The notes under the pieces were generated by a model, which did not search any database, was not told where the DNA came from, and worked only from the letters and a program-made list of their open reading frames with translations. From assembly GCA_038533575.1 (NCBI GenBank), contig JBCAYL010000001.1:2012226-2076225 (forward strand): a stretch of 64,000 nt of DNA, read 5' to 3'. Source of the DNA: Pseudomonadota bacterium. Lineage in GTDB: Bacteria > Pseudomonadota > Alphaproteobacteria > Rhodobacterales > Rhodobacteraceae. Position 1 is the stretch's first letter. Each line of letters starts with the position of its first letter. Positions 28,866 through 37,512 of the stretch are shown here, in pieces. A program made the position numbers and the translations under genes.

Positions 28866-29638
28866 TGTCCGGTCCACTCTTCGAAATGGACCCAGATCAC
28901 GGCGCCGAGTTCCACGGCCTTTTCCTCGCCGGAGCTCGCCTCGGTGAGCGTGTAATCGGCAGTGTTGAGCGCGGCAAAGCCCCACCAGCCATCGGTGGGC
29001 GGTGCGTAGGTGAAGACGCCGTCGGCGTCGGCCTTGACGGTCTGCGTGATCATCAGCTCGTCGGGCACAGTGGCACCGAGCCCTTCATTGTAGAATTCCA
29101 CCTCGACCTCGGCATAGGGCACGGCCTCGCCGTCAAGCTTCACGATGCCCTGAAAGACATTGTGCTCCCAAAGGCCGAACGGCTTTGACAGGGGGACGAT
29201 CTCGGTCTTGAGCCCGAGTTCGGTATCCCAGCCCTCGTCATCGCCGAAGGCTGTCACGTAGGTCTTCGTGTAGTGAATGATGAAAGCATCCTCCGCAGGC
29301 TCCCAATAGGGCTGCGGCTCCATGGCGAAGATGTAGGTACCGGGCCGCTCCAGACCGAAGTCGAGCGTGTAGCCCTGCTCTTCCATCACCGTCGCATCCG
29401 CGAGCCCACCGAGGAGATCGGTCGTCTCCCCTTCATGGGTCACCGAAAACGACACGGGACGCTCAAGCATCATGCCATCGAGCTCGAACGGATGCGAGAA
29501 CGACATCGTCAGCGCCACGCTGCGCCCGTCCTCCTGGCTCACCATCGGATCGTCGGGAATGATCATCCCGTAATGCGCGACGGCAGGAGCCGCGCCGATG
29601 AGCGTGGCGAGCGATGCAGAAAGAAGATGACGTTTCAT
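28862..29638 (-). CDS. DUF4198-domain periplasmic protein
   Basis: 258 residues. A signal peptide (MKRHLLSASLATLIGAAPAVA) is followed immediately by HYGMIIPDDPMV; a His at or near the mature N-terminus is typical of DUF4198/nickel-uptake-related periplasmic proteins. The body is beta-rich (GTYIFAMEPQPYWEPAEDAFIIHYTKTYV ... GVFTYAPPTDGWWGFAAL), the last part transthyretin-like. DUF4198 proteins are found with nickel, cobalt or zinc transporters. The gene sits between an ABC permease and the ZnuA-like protein, supporting a metal role. Confidence 0.78.
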   Translation of the reverse strand: MKRHLLSASLATLIGAAPAVAHYGMIIPDDPMVSQEDGRSVALTMSFSHPFELDGMMLERPVSFSVTHEGETTDLLGGLADATVMEEQGYTLDFGLERPGTYIFAMEPQPYWEPAEDAFIIHYTKTYVTAFGDDEGWDTELGLKTEIVPLSKPFGLWEHNVFQGIVKLDGEAVPYAEVEVEFYNEGLGATVPDELMITQTVKADADGVFTYAPPTDGWWGFAALNTADYTLTEASSGEEKAVELGAVIWVHFEEWTGQ

Positions 29639-29667
29639 GTTTACCCCTGTTGATTATGCACGTGTGT

Positions 29668-30837
29668 CTAGGCGCCGAGCGCCAGAAGCCAACCGACCCA
29701 AGCCTCCGCGTTGCGCGAGACGGCCATGGCGCCCAGCGTAGCCAACCCGCCCGACAATAAAAGTAAAGTTAGTGTTTCGGCCGACAACAGCCGCAAAACC
29801 ATCCCTCTTCGGGCCCCGAGCTTCACCGCCGTGGCGATTTCGCGGGCACGGAGGCGGTAGCTGAGGAAGACCGCGAGGCCAATCGCGGCCAAGGCCGCCA
29901 CGGCGATAATCGCCGTCACCACGTCGAGCAGCGTCTTGATTCGGAAGATGCGGTCCACGAGGCTCTGGATGACGTCCCTCGGCTCGATGAGCTGCGTGGG
30001 CAGCGCGCCATCGAGGTACCGGCCCTTGAGGATCGTCCCCGCGCGCGTGTCGTTGGGCACGACAATCACCGCAGAGGCCGGGAAGTCATCCTGACTTCCG
30101 TGAAAGTGGAAGCTCTCGATATTGTCCGGCGTGATGCGCTGGTATTGGACCACCGCCGCGTTGGCGAGCGCGTCGGTGCCCGCGGCGATGTCCGCCGCGG
30201 TGACGACGTCTTCGTGCCCGTGGCCGATGCCCTGGATGACCCAAGCCGTCTTGATGTCGACAAAGATCGCGCTGTCATCGGGCGTGTTCGTGCGCGCAAG
30301 CACGCCGACAATCGGCATCTCGAGCGGGTAGACCCCGTCGAGATCGAAGAGGTTCTCGGGGGCCGAGACCAGCGTATCGCCCGCGGCGACGTCGAGCTCC
30401 CGGGCCACATCGGCGCCAATGACGGCATCGCCCAGGATCGAGAGGCCGCGACCGCTCTCCAGCGTGAGATCCCGGAAATCGAAATAGTCCAGCGTGGTGC
30501 CGACGATCCGGAAGCCGCCGGAGGAAAAGGCGGTATGGACTGGAATGGGCGTGGCGAGGCCACTCTCCCAGACGGACTCGACCTCCCGCATGGGCACGGG
30601 CTCGGGCCGTTCCTCGGAGAAGTAGAGCGCGGCCATCGTCAGATCGAGCTGCGAGCCCCGCGCTCCGAGGAGGAGCGGCGTGGCCTCCCCCCGCGCCAGC
30701 AGCGCGCGCTCGCTCGTGGACAGGAGGGTCTGCGTGGCCACCGGCACGAACATGATCAGCGCGGCGACGAGGACGAGCACGAGGCTGCGCGCCCAGTGAT
30801 ATCGCAGGTAGGCAAAGGCGAGGAAGAGCGCGTTCAT
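29668..30837 (-). CDS. ABC transporter permease, FtsX/MacB type
   Basis: 389 residues with MacB/FtsX topology: one N-terminal membrane helix (SLVLVLVAALIMFVPVA, about 19-36), a large periplasmic domain about 45-285 and three C-terminal helices (TLLDVVTAIIAVAALAAIGLAVFL onward), with the coupling segment RLRAREIATAVKLGARRGMVLRLL between them. Such permeases act in lipoprotein release, efflux or mechanotransmission, not classical import. The periplasmic domain contains several His (HGHEDV, FHFHGSQ). It overlaps the ATPase gene by four bases. Confidence 0.85.
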   Translation of the reverse strand: MNALFLAFAYLRYHWARSLVLVLVAALIMFVPVATQTLLSTSERALLARGEATPLLLGARGSQLDLTMAALYFSEERPEPVPMREVESVWESGLATPIPVHTAFSSGGFRIVGTTLDYFDFRDLTLESGRGLSILGDAVIGADVARELDVAAGDTLVSAPENLFDLDGVYPLEMPIVGVLARTNTPDDSAIFVDIKTAWVIQGIGHGHEDVVTAADIAAGTDALANAAVVQYQRITPDNIESFHFHGSQDDFPASAVIVVPNDTRAGTILKGRYLDGALPTQLIEPRDVIQSLVDRIFRIKTLLDVVTAIIAVAALAAIGLAVFLSYRLRAREIATAVKLGARRGMVLRLLSAETLTLLLLSGGLATLGAMAVSRNAEAWVGWLLALGA

Positions 30838-31502
30838 GCGGCGGCCTCTTCCCTGAACTCGGCGAAATCAAGCACCCTCTCGAAGCGCGGCAGAAGCTCG
30901 TGATCATGGGTCACCGCGAGGACAGCCGCGCCCGCCTCCTCCGCTTGCTCAAAGAGCAGGTCGAGAATGCGCGCCTTGCTCGCGGGGTCGAGGTTGCCGG
31001 TGGCCTCGTCGGAAAGGATGAGCCGTGGCTGGGCCACGAGCGCCCGGCAGATCGCCACGCGCTGCTGCTCCCCTTGGCTGAGCGCGGTTGGATGTCGGTC
31101 AAGCTTGTCCCCGATCCCGCACGCGACGGCCAGCGCCTCGGCCCGCGCGCGGGCCTCCCCATCGAGGGTGAGCGCCGGCGTGATGCGAAACGGGTAGAGA
31201 ATATTCTGCCGCGCCGAGAGGTAATCGAGAAGCGCGAAGTCCTGAAAGACAAAGCCGATCTTGCTCGCACGGAACTGCCTGCGGCCGGTCTCGGACAGTG
31301 CGCTGACCTCGGTGCCCGCCACATGAATGCGCCCTGCCTCGGGCGTGAGAATGCCTGCGACAAGGTTGAGAAGCGTGGTCTTCCCGCTCCCGCTCGGGCC
31401 CACAACGGCCAGCCTTTCGCCCGCGGCGAGAGAGAAAGACGGCACGCGGAGGCGGAACCCTCCGCCCGCATAGCCGAATGCGAGATCCTCGATCTCGATC
31501 AT
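30834..31502 (-). CDS. ABC transporter ATP-binding protein (MacB/LolD type)
   Basis: 222 residues from ATG 31502, which overlaps the upstream TGA. Walker A GPSGSGKTT at 35-43, Q-loop VFQDFALLDYLS, signature LSQGEQQRVAICRAL, Walker B LILSDEATGNLD and the H-loop VTHDHEL. The TGNLD form after Walker B is typical of the LolD/MacB/FtsE group. It powers the permease encoded immediately downstream. Confidence 0.9.
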   Translation of the reverse strand: MIEIEDLAFGYAGGGFRLRVPSFSLAAGERLAVVGPSGSGKTTLLNLVAGILTPEAGRIHVAGTEVSALSETGRRQFRASKIGFVFQDFALLDYLSARQNILYPFRITPALTLDGEARARAEALAVACGIGDKLDRHPTALSQGEQQRVAICRALVAQPRLILSDEATGNLDPASKARILDLLFEQAEEAGAAVLAVTHDHELLPRFERVLDFAEFREEAAA

Positions 31503-32080
31503 CAATTGGTCTCGGGCGCGAGGAAGGTCTCTCCCGCGGCATCACGATCCACGTCTAGGAGCTCGAAATCCGTGATCCGCCACGCCCCGTCCACCGGGGC
31601 CACGGTGAGATCGGCGCTGTAGGTATTGCCGCGGACATGGAGGTGCTCGGCATGGCCCACGGTCCCGATGACCTGCCATGAGGCATCGATCTCCAGCGCC
31701 GCGCTGGCGCGCGACACTTGCGTGTTCAAAAGCTTGATCTCGTGGATGGTCTGGTCCGCCTCATCGAGCCCGCCACCTGCCATGGCACCCACCCGCTCGA
31801 GGTAGAGATACTCGAGCGCGTCACCGTGGGTGACATCGGCGAGCGTATCGTAGATCGCGTCTTCCTGTGTCTCGCCAAAGGCCTCGTAGACGACGAGGAG
31901 AAGCGCCGGTGTCAGCCGCCAAAATTCGTTCTGCGCCTCCGCGATGGTGAGCGGCTCTATTCCGGGCGCCGCGAAGGTATCGGTCTCCGAGACAGCGCCA
32001 CGACCCGGCCAAAGCACCGCTGCCGCCACCGCCACTGCGGCGCCGCAAAGCAAGACTGCAATTGTCACGGTGCGTGCCAT
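31502..32080 (-). CDS. Membrane-anchored protein of unknown function
   Basis: 192 residues from ATG 32080 (MARTVTIAVLLCG); the frame stays open to 32146 but that part looks non-coding. One N-terminal hydrophobic segment (VTIAVLLCGAAVAVAAAVLW) acts as signal or anchor. The mature part has a helical region (AQNEFWRLTPALLLVVYEAFGETQEDAIYDTLADV) and a C-terminal beta sheet with SADLTVAPVDGAWRITDFELLDVDRD, reminiscent of NTF2-like or SRPBCC-type ligand-binding folds, without a certain match. It starts the ABC operon and is translationally coupled to the ATPase. Confidence 0.65.
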   Translation of the reverse strand: MARTVTIAVLLCGAAVAVAAAVLWPGRGAVSETDTFAAPGIEPLTIAEAQNEFWRLTPALLLVVYEAFGETQEDAIYDTLADVTHGDALEYLYLERVGAMAGGGLDEADQTIHEIKLLNTQVSRASAALEIDASWQVIGTVGHAEHLHVRGNTYSADLTVAPVDGAWRITDFELLDVDRDAAGETFLAPETN

Positions 32081-32211
32081 TTCCCTGCGCCCACTCCTGC
32101 CATGAAGATCGGCGCGGAGCCTCCCCGACTTCAGGGGCGAGTGCAAGCAGATGCCGCGCTACATCTTGGTGATCGGCCACGCGCGCGGGCTGACCTCGCC
32201 TACGGGCGCGG

Positions 32212-35200
32212 TCACTCTGCGGCGTGGAGAAGCGCGGGCGCGTGGTCCGATACGATCGGCTCGGCCGTCGAACGCACCTTGCGGGGAGAGACGAGCCGGA
32301 ACGCAGCGGGCGTGAAGTAGAAGCTCACCACCATCGACAGAAGGACGCCCCCCGCCACGGCCATGGCAAAGGGCGGCCAGAAGCCGCCACCGGCGAGGAT
32401 GAGCGGTAGGAAGCCTCCAACCGTCGTGATCGTGGTCGACACGATGTGCCGCGAGGAGTTCATCACCACCTCGACCATCGCGCCGAGATCACCGGCCGCG
32501 GCGTTCTCGTCCTGTTGCAGGGCCGTCATGATGATCAGGGCCGCGTTGATGCTGACGCCAATGGAGCCGATGAGGCCGATGATCGCGTTGATCCCGAACG
32601 GGTAGTCAAAGATCGCCAAGGCCAGCATCGAAAGTCCGGCCGACAGCCCGCCCACGACAAGCGCGATGGCCGCGAGGCGGAAGGAGCCGAAGGTGAGCAC
32701 GATGACGGCGATCGACAGTGTCACGATGAGGCCGAGCGGCGCGAGGAGATTGTTAAGCGTGGAGGAGCGCGCGTCGCTGTCTCCCCCGATTTCGAGCCTG
32801 TAGCCCGGCGGCAATGCGTAGCCTTCCGCCGCAATGGTGGCCCTGATCTCGGACAAGGCCTCTTCCGGCAGAATACCGCGAAGGAGAAACGCCTGCACGG
32901 TGTTTGCGCGCTCGCCATTCCGTCGCGTGATGGTCCCTTCGCCCGGCACGAGCGAGATGTCTGCAATCGACGAGAGGGGGACGGCGGGATGCGCACCGGT
33001 GGCGGCGGTGATCCCCGCCCCGCTCGGCAGGATCGCCATGTCCCGGATGGCCGCCGGATCCGCGCGAAGCGCATCCCCGAGGCGGACACGGACAGGCAGA
33101 TCCTCAGTTCCTTCCACGAGGGAGCCTCCTGTCATGCCGGCGAGAGCGCCCTCCATCTGTCGCGCGACATCGCTGAGGCTGAGCCCGAGGCGGCGCGCCT
33201 CGGCTTCGTCGACATCGATGGCGAGCTTGGGCGCGCCCTCGGTGATGGAGGCACGGGCGAGCGTGACCGCCGCTTCGCCCGTGACCAGCCGGCGCAGGGC
33301 CGCGCCCTCCGCACGGAGCACGTCGATGTCGGGGCCGACGATGCGCAACTCCACCGGAGCGTTGACCGGCGGGCCCTGCACGAGGCCGCGCACAAGCACC
33401 TGCGCCTCGGGCGCGCGTGCCGGAAGCTCCCGCTGCAGCCGGGGAACGACATCCTCCGTCGCAGCGGGCGACGCCGTCCGCACGAGGGCCTGAGCATAGC
33501 CCGGGGCCGCGTCGCGCCCGCCGGTGATGTTGTAGTAGAAGGCTGGCGCGGAGGTGCCCAGCGTCCATGTCACGCTTTCGATCTCGGGCTCGGCGCGCAG
33601 CACGGCGTCGAGCCGGGCCACGACCTCGCTGGTGCGGACAAGGGCCGTGCCCGGCGGCAGGTCCACCTCTATGTGAAACTGGTCGCGATCCACCCCGGGA
33701 AAGAACTGCGCGGTCAGGAGCGGGAGGCTGGCAAAGCCGAGAACGGGAAGGACGAGCGCGACCGCGATGGAGCGCACCGGGTTCCGGACCGACCAGGCCA
33801 GGCTCCAGCGGAACGCGCTCCCGACCCAGCCCGAGGGGATCCCGCCGGAAAGACGCCCGGCCTCACGGTCCGGCAGGATCCAGCCAGCAAGCGCGGGGGT
33901 GATGGTGATCGCCACCACGAAAGACCATGCCAACATGATCACCACGGCGAGCGCGATGGAGCCCACGAAATCTCCCGCGGGCCCGGGCAGGAGGATCATG
34001 GGCGTGAAACTGAGCGCCGTCGTCGCCGTCGAGGCAAAAAGGGGCATCGTCAATCGGTGCACGGAAGCCCCCACCGCAGCCATTCTTGAGGCGCCCGCCC
34101 GGATCCTGCGCGCGATCTCGTCGGTCATGACGATGCCCGCATCCACCAGGAGCCCGAGCGCCACGATGAGGCCGGTCACGCTCATCTGATGGATGGGCAG
34201 CGCGATGGCATTCATCGTGGCCACGCTCGCGAGCGTCACGATGGGCAGGATGATCGCCACGATCAAAGCCGCGCGCAGGCCGAGCGTAATGAGAAGCACC
34301 CCGACGACCAGCGCGACCCCGATCGCCATGTTGGTGCCCACCTCGGCGAGGCGATCAAACGTGTAGGTGGATTGATCAAAGACGAGGGAGGCGGTCATTC
34401 CCCCGGGGAGCCGCTCTGCGAAGTCCGCGAGCTCGGCGCGAATGTCGCTTGCCCAGAGATCGACCTGCAGACCGTCTTCGAGCTTAGCCGCGACGAGGAT
34501 CGCGGGACGTCCGTCCTGCAAGGCGACCTCGGCGGCGGGCTGGCTCGGCCCACGGTCAATGCGCGCGACGTCCCCCAGGCGCAGTGTTGTCCCCAGCGCC
34601 CCTTCACGCAGCACGATATCGCGCAGCCGGGCGAGCGTCTCGATCTCGCCAGAGACCTCGACGACGATCTCGTCGGCGGGGCCGGTGACTTCCCCGGCAC
34701 GCACCTTCGCGTCAGCCTGCGCGATGGCCGCGGCGACCTGATCCGCCGTGAGCCCAAGCGCCGCTGCGCGGGGCGCGTCGAGCGTCACGGTGATCTCTTC
34801 GTCGGGCAGCCCGAAGAGATCGACGATCTTGGTGCCCGGCACGTTGCGCAGGGCATCGGCCAAGGCTTCGCCGTAGCGCCCGGTGAGGGTCAGCGGGACA
34901 TTCGCATGCACCGGCGTGAGGGCGATAATCGCCCCGTAGGCCCCTGCTCCGTCGGTATTGAGCTCCGGCTCGGCGACCCCGGCAGGGAAGTTCTGGGAAG
35001 CGTCACTCAGCGCGTCCCGGATCTCGGACCAGACCTGCTCGATGCGCGCATCCGCGATGGTCTCGATCAGGTCGATCCGTACGATCGAGACCCCGGTCGA
35101 TGATGTCGACTGTATGACATCGACCTCGGCAATCTCGCGGAGGGCTTCCTCGACCTCGGCCGTCACCAGTGCCTCCACCCGCGCGGGCTCCGCCCCGGGA

Positions 35201-35358
35201 TAGGGCGTGGTGACGCTGGCAAAGAGATTGGTGATCGTGGGATCTTCCTGCCGCCCGATGGACAGAAGCGATGAGACGCCCGCCGCGAGGATCACCATCA
35301 GGATGAGCGCGACGACACGCGGCTGGCGCCAGGTGAGGGTCGTGAGCGCCCCGCTCAT
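32212..35358 (-). CDS. RND-family efflux transporter, inner-membrane subunit
   Basis: 1048 residues, normal length for an RND pump. It has an N-terminal helix (VVALILMVILAAGVSSLLSI), two large periplasmic loops and membrane helices 2-6 and 8-12. The TM4 motif is GLLVDAGIVMTDEI: the first Asp of the AcrB pair is kept, the second is Ala. TM10 reads GSIGVSINAALII where AcrB has a Lys. It exports small hydrophobic molecules with the adaptor encoded just upstream, whose stop overlaps this ATG. No outer-membrane TolC gene is adjacent. Regulated in all likelihood by the divergent TetR protein. Confidence 0.92.
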   Translation of the reverse strand: MSGALTTLTWRQPRVVALILMVILAAGVSSLLSIGRQEDPTITNLFASVTTPYPGAEPARVEALVTAEVEEALREIAEVDVIQSTSSTGVSIVRIDLIETIADARIEQVWSEIRDALSDASQNFPAGVAEPELNTDGAGAYGAIIALTPVHANVPLTLTGRYGEALADALRNVPGTKIVDLFGLPDEEITVTLDAPRAAALGLTADQVAAAIAQADAKVRAGEVTGPADEIVVEVSGEIETLARLRDIVLREGALGTTLRLGDVARIDRGPSQPAAEVALQDGRPAILVAAKLEDGLQVDLWASDIRAELADFAERLPGGMTASLVFDQSTYTFDRLAEVGTNMAIGVALVVGVLLITLGLRAALIVAIILPIVTLASVATMNAIALPIHQMSVTGLIVALGLLVDAGIVMTDEIARRIRAGASRMAAVGASVHRLTMPLFASTATTALSFTPMILLPGPAGDFVGSIALAVVIMLAWSFVVAITITPALAGWILPDREAGRLSGGIPSGWVGSAFRWSLAWSVRNPVRSIAVALVLPVLGFASLPLLTAQFFPGVDRDQFHIEVDLPPGTALVRTSEVVARLDAVLRAEPEIESVTWTLGTSAPAFYYNITGGRDAAPGYAQALVRTASPAATEDVVPRLQRELPARAPEAQVLVRGLVQGPPVNAPVELRIVGPDIDVLRAEGAALRRLVTGEAAVTLARASITEGAPKLAIDVDEAEARRLGLSLSDVARQMEGALAGMTGGSLVEGTEDLPVRVRLGDALRADPAAIRDMAILPSGAGITAATGAHPAVPLSSIADISLVPGEGTITRRNGERANTVQAFLLRGILPEEALSEIRATIAAEGYALPPGYRLEIGGDSDARSSTLNNLLAPLGLIVTLSIAVIVLTFGSFRLAAIALVVGGLSAGLSMLALAIFDYPFGINAIIGLIGSIGVSINAALIIMTALQQDENAAAGDLGAMVEVVMNSSRHIVSTTITTVGGFLPLILAGGGFWPPFAMAVAGGVLLSMVVSFYFTPAAFRLVSPRKVRSTAEPIVSDHAPALLHAAE

Positions 35359-36533
35359 GACGACATCTCCGACGCGATGCGCACGCGCTCGCCCGGCACA
35401 ACACGGTGGGTTCCCGCGGGCAGGACGAGCGTACCGTCGGTAAAGCTGCCGCGGATGAAGGCGCGGTCAGCGTCGAGGTGAAGGATTTCAGCCGCCTCCG
35501 TGCCGATCACGGGCGTCTCGCCCGGTGCCACTGTCAAGAGCTGCCATGTCCCGCGGGGACCTTGGCGCAGGGCCGATACCGGCACCCAGGCGCCCTTGGC
35601 CCCGTTGCCCTCCACACGTTCCTCGAGCCGGACCTCGCCAGCGGCCCCAGACGGCGGCGCGGCGCCGTCCGGGAGATCGAAGAACGCGATGCGGCTCCGC
35701 GTTGCGGCATCGAGGCCCGGCGCGAGCTCCGCCAGGATCGAAGGATAGGTCTCGGCTCCGGCGGAGATCTCAACGCGCGTTCCCGGCGCAAGGCCCGCCG
35801 CCAGCGCGGGATCGAGGCCAGCCCGGAACCGCGCCGGCCCGGTTTCGAGGAGCGTTATGACGGCCGTCCCGGGCCCGACGATCGCGCCGGTATCGAGCGC
35901 GCGCGCCGCCACACGCCCGGCAAACGGCGCGCGCAGCACGGATTTGTCACGCCGCACCTCCAGCCCCGCTACTGCGGCGGCGATCTCGGCACGAGACGCC
36001 TCGAGCTGCGTCAGGAGAAGGGATGTCTCATCCACCCGTTGGGCTGACACATGCCCGCCCGCCAGCAGCGCTTCCTGCCGGGCATTGGTACGACGCGCCA
36101 ACTCCGCTTGCGCCGCCAGCGCCGCGTCTGACGCCTCGAGCCGCGTGCGCTCCGCGTCGAGGAGGCGCGTATCGAGCCGCGCGATCACCGCGCCCGCCTC
36201 AAGCACGTCTCCCTCGCGGACAAGGACCTCGGCGATCGTCCCGGGCTCTTCGAAACCCAGCACCGTTTCTTGCGGCGCCTCGAATTGCCCGGCGAAGCGA
36301 CGCTCGATTGTCACGCTATCGACGAGGGTCAGCGCGATGGGGCGGACCGTTGTAGGGGGCGCGGCTTCGGGAGCCTCACTCAGCGCCGCCCGCGCAGACA
36401 GGGCGCCGTAGGCCGTCACCCCGGCGGCAACGGCCAAACCGAAGAAGCCGAGCGTGACGACCCCGCGCGCCGTGACGGCGACGGCGCGGCGCCAGCGAGA
36501 TGTCGAGGTTGGGTCGGAGGCAGTCTTTGGCAT
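35355..36533 (-). CDS. RND efflux periplasmic adaptor subunit (MFP/HlyD family)
   Basis: 392 residues from ATG 36533 (MPKTASDPTS) with GAGGA seven bases upstream. One N-terminal membrane anchor (GVVTLGFFGLAVAAGVTAYGAL) is followed by the split lipoyl/barrel-sandwich halves (FEEPGTIAEVLVREGDVLEAGAVIARLD and RAPFAGRVAARALDTGAIVGPGTAVITL), a helical hairpin between them, then beta-barrel and membrane-proximal domains. It lacks a lipobox Cys, so it is anchored by the helix. It bridges the RND pump to an outer-membrane channel. Four-base overlap with the pump gene. Confidence 0.9.
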   Translation of the reverse strand: MPKTASDPTSTSRWRRAVAVTARGVVTLGFFGLAVAAGVTAYGALSARAALSEAPEAAPPTTVRPIALTLVDSVTIERRFAGQFEAPQETVLGFEEPGTIAEVLVREGDVLEAGAVIARLDTRLLDAERTRLEASDAALAAQAELARRTNARQEALLAGGHVSAQRVDETSLLLTQLEASRAEIAAAVAGLEVRRDKSVLRAPFAGRVAARALDTGAIVGPGTAVITLLETGPARFRAGLDPALAAGLAPGTRVEISAGAETYPSILAELAPGLDAATRSRIAFFDLPDGAAPPSGAAGEVRLEERVEGNGAKGAWVPVSALRQGPRGTWQLLTVAPGETPVIGTEAAEILHLDADRAFIRGSFTDGTLVLPAGTHRVVPGERVRIASEMSS

Positions 36534-36558
36534 CGGGCAATCCTCGCTCTCTGTTGTG

Positions 36559-36596
36559 AAGTTAGTGTTGTTCACATATGTGAGCGTCGCTAACTT
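36559..36596. promoter_or_regulatory. Large palindrome, probable TetR operator
   Basis: A perfect 12-bp core TCACATATGTGA (36572-36583) is centred exactly between matching seven-base outer arms, AAGTTAG at 36559-36565 and CTAACTT at 36590-36596. The 38-bp symmetric element lies in the 92-base gap between the adaptor (minus strand) and the TetR gene (plus strand). Position and symmetry fit a TetR-dimer operator controlling both directions. Confidence 0.75.
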
Positions 36597-36625
36597 GGTC
36601 AAACAAAAATGAGACGCGAAGCAGT

Positions 36626-37237
36626 ATGTCAGAATCTAAATCTCTGATAAAAAGCAAGAAAAACTATCACCACGGCGACCTGAAGGGTCAGCTTCTGGAG
36701 GCTGTGCGCCAGCTCGTCGAGCAGCACGGGCCGGAGGGATTCTCCATCGCCGAGGCCTGCCGGCTCGCCGGTGTCAGCACCGCCGCCCCCTACAAGCACT
36801 TCAAGGATCGTCAGGACATCCTGAGGGGGGTGATCCTTGCGGGGATGGAGCGAATGGGCACGGCCATGCAGGCCGCCGCCGATGCCTACCCGGCCGGGGA
36901 TCCGCGCCGGGTCATCGCCTTGGGCAAGGCCTACACGAGCTTTGCACAGGACGAGCCGGGCCTCTTTCAGCTCACATTTGGCCTCGCGGCGGAGCATTCC
37001 TCCGACGAGGAAATGTCAGCCGAGGGACGGGAGAAATTCGGGATCGTCATCCGTGTCGTCGCCGAGCATCTCGGGCGCGACATGGAGGATTCCGAGGTGG
37101 CAGCCCGCGCCTACGCGCTCTGGTGCGCGGTGCACGGCCATTCCTTCCTCCGGCTCGACGGGAAAGCCGAGCAGACCAAGGTGATGGTCGACGAGGACCA
37201 GTATCTCGCGCTCGTGGGCCAGGCCATTCTCCCCTAG
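36626..37237 (+). CDS. TetR-family transcriptional regulator
   Basis: 203 residues. N-terminal TetR helix-turn-helix (FSIAEACRLAGVSTAAPYKHF, about 37-57) and a C-terminal TetR_C/WHG-type ligand domain (FAQDEPGLFQLTFGLA). A Lys/His-rich N-terminal tail (KSKKNYHHGDL) could contact the DNA minor groove. Divergent to the RND pump, it is the likely local repressor. The ligand is unknown. Confidence 0.9.
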   Translation: MSESKSLIKSKKNYHHGDLKGQLLEAVRQLVEQHGPEGFSIAEACRLAGVSTAAPYKHFKDRQDILRGVILAGMERMGTAMQAAADAYPAGDPRRVIALGKAYTSFAQDEPGLFQLTFGLAAEHSSDEEMSAEGREKFGIVIRVVAEHLGRDMEDSEVAARAYALWCAVHGHSFLRLDGKAEQTKVMVDEDQYLALVGQAILP

Positions 37238-37350
37238 GAGGAAAACCGGCATGGCCTTCGGCACCACCGCCCTGTCAGATGGGAAAGGATTAGGACACCA
37301 AAGCGTCGTCGTTGCAGACACGGCTCAACCGGGCAGGCACGGTTTCATGA

Positions 37351-37512
37351 TCAAGGCGACGCAATCGCTGCCCAGATCCTCTCTGCGCGGGAACGCCCCT
37401 CCTCGACCCGGGCCAACACTGCATCCTCTGTTTCGCCCGTAAACGTCAACTCGGCGATCACACCCGTCGCGACGCCGATCAGAAGCCGACAATGGGGACC
37501 GGCGAAGTGATA
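37351..37512 (-). pseudogene. In-frame coding-like tail beyond a stop codon
   Basis: Directly after the TAA of the membrane-protein gene (37513-37515) the same frame stays open for 53 codons to a TGA at 37351, with protein-like composition (for example LLIGVATGVIAELTFTGETE and VEEGRSRAERIWAAIAS). There is no ATG; a GTG lies in the middle. It may be the end of a gene cut by a nonsense change, a relic of another gene, or a small GTG-started ORF. Low certainty. Confidence 0.3.

Noticed and set aside
37251-37442. 63-codon plus-strand ORF after the TetR gene
   Set aside because: It has a good GGAGG site but the translation degrades after about 40 residues and has no recognisable feature; kept only as a remark in the finding on this stretch.
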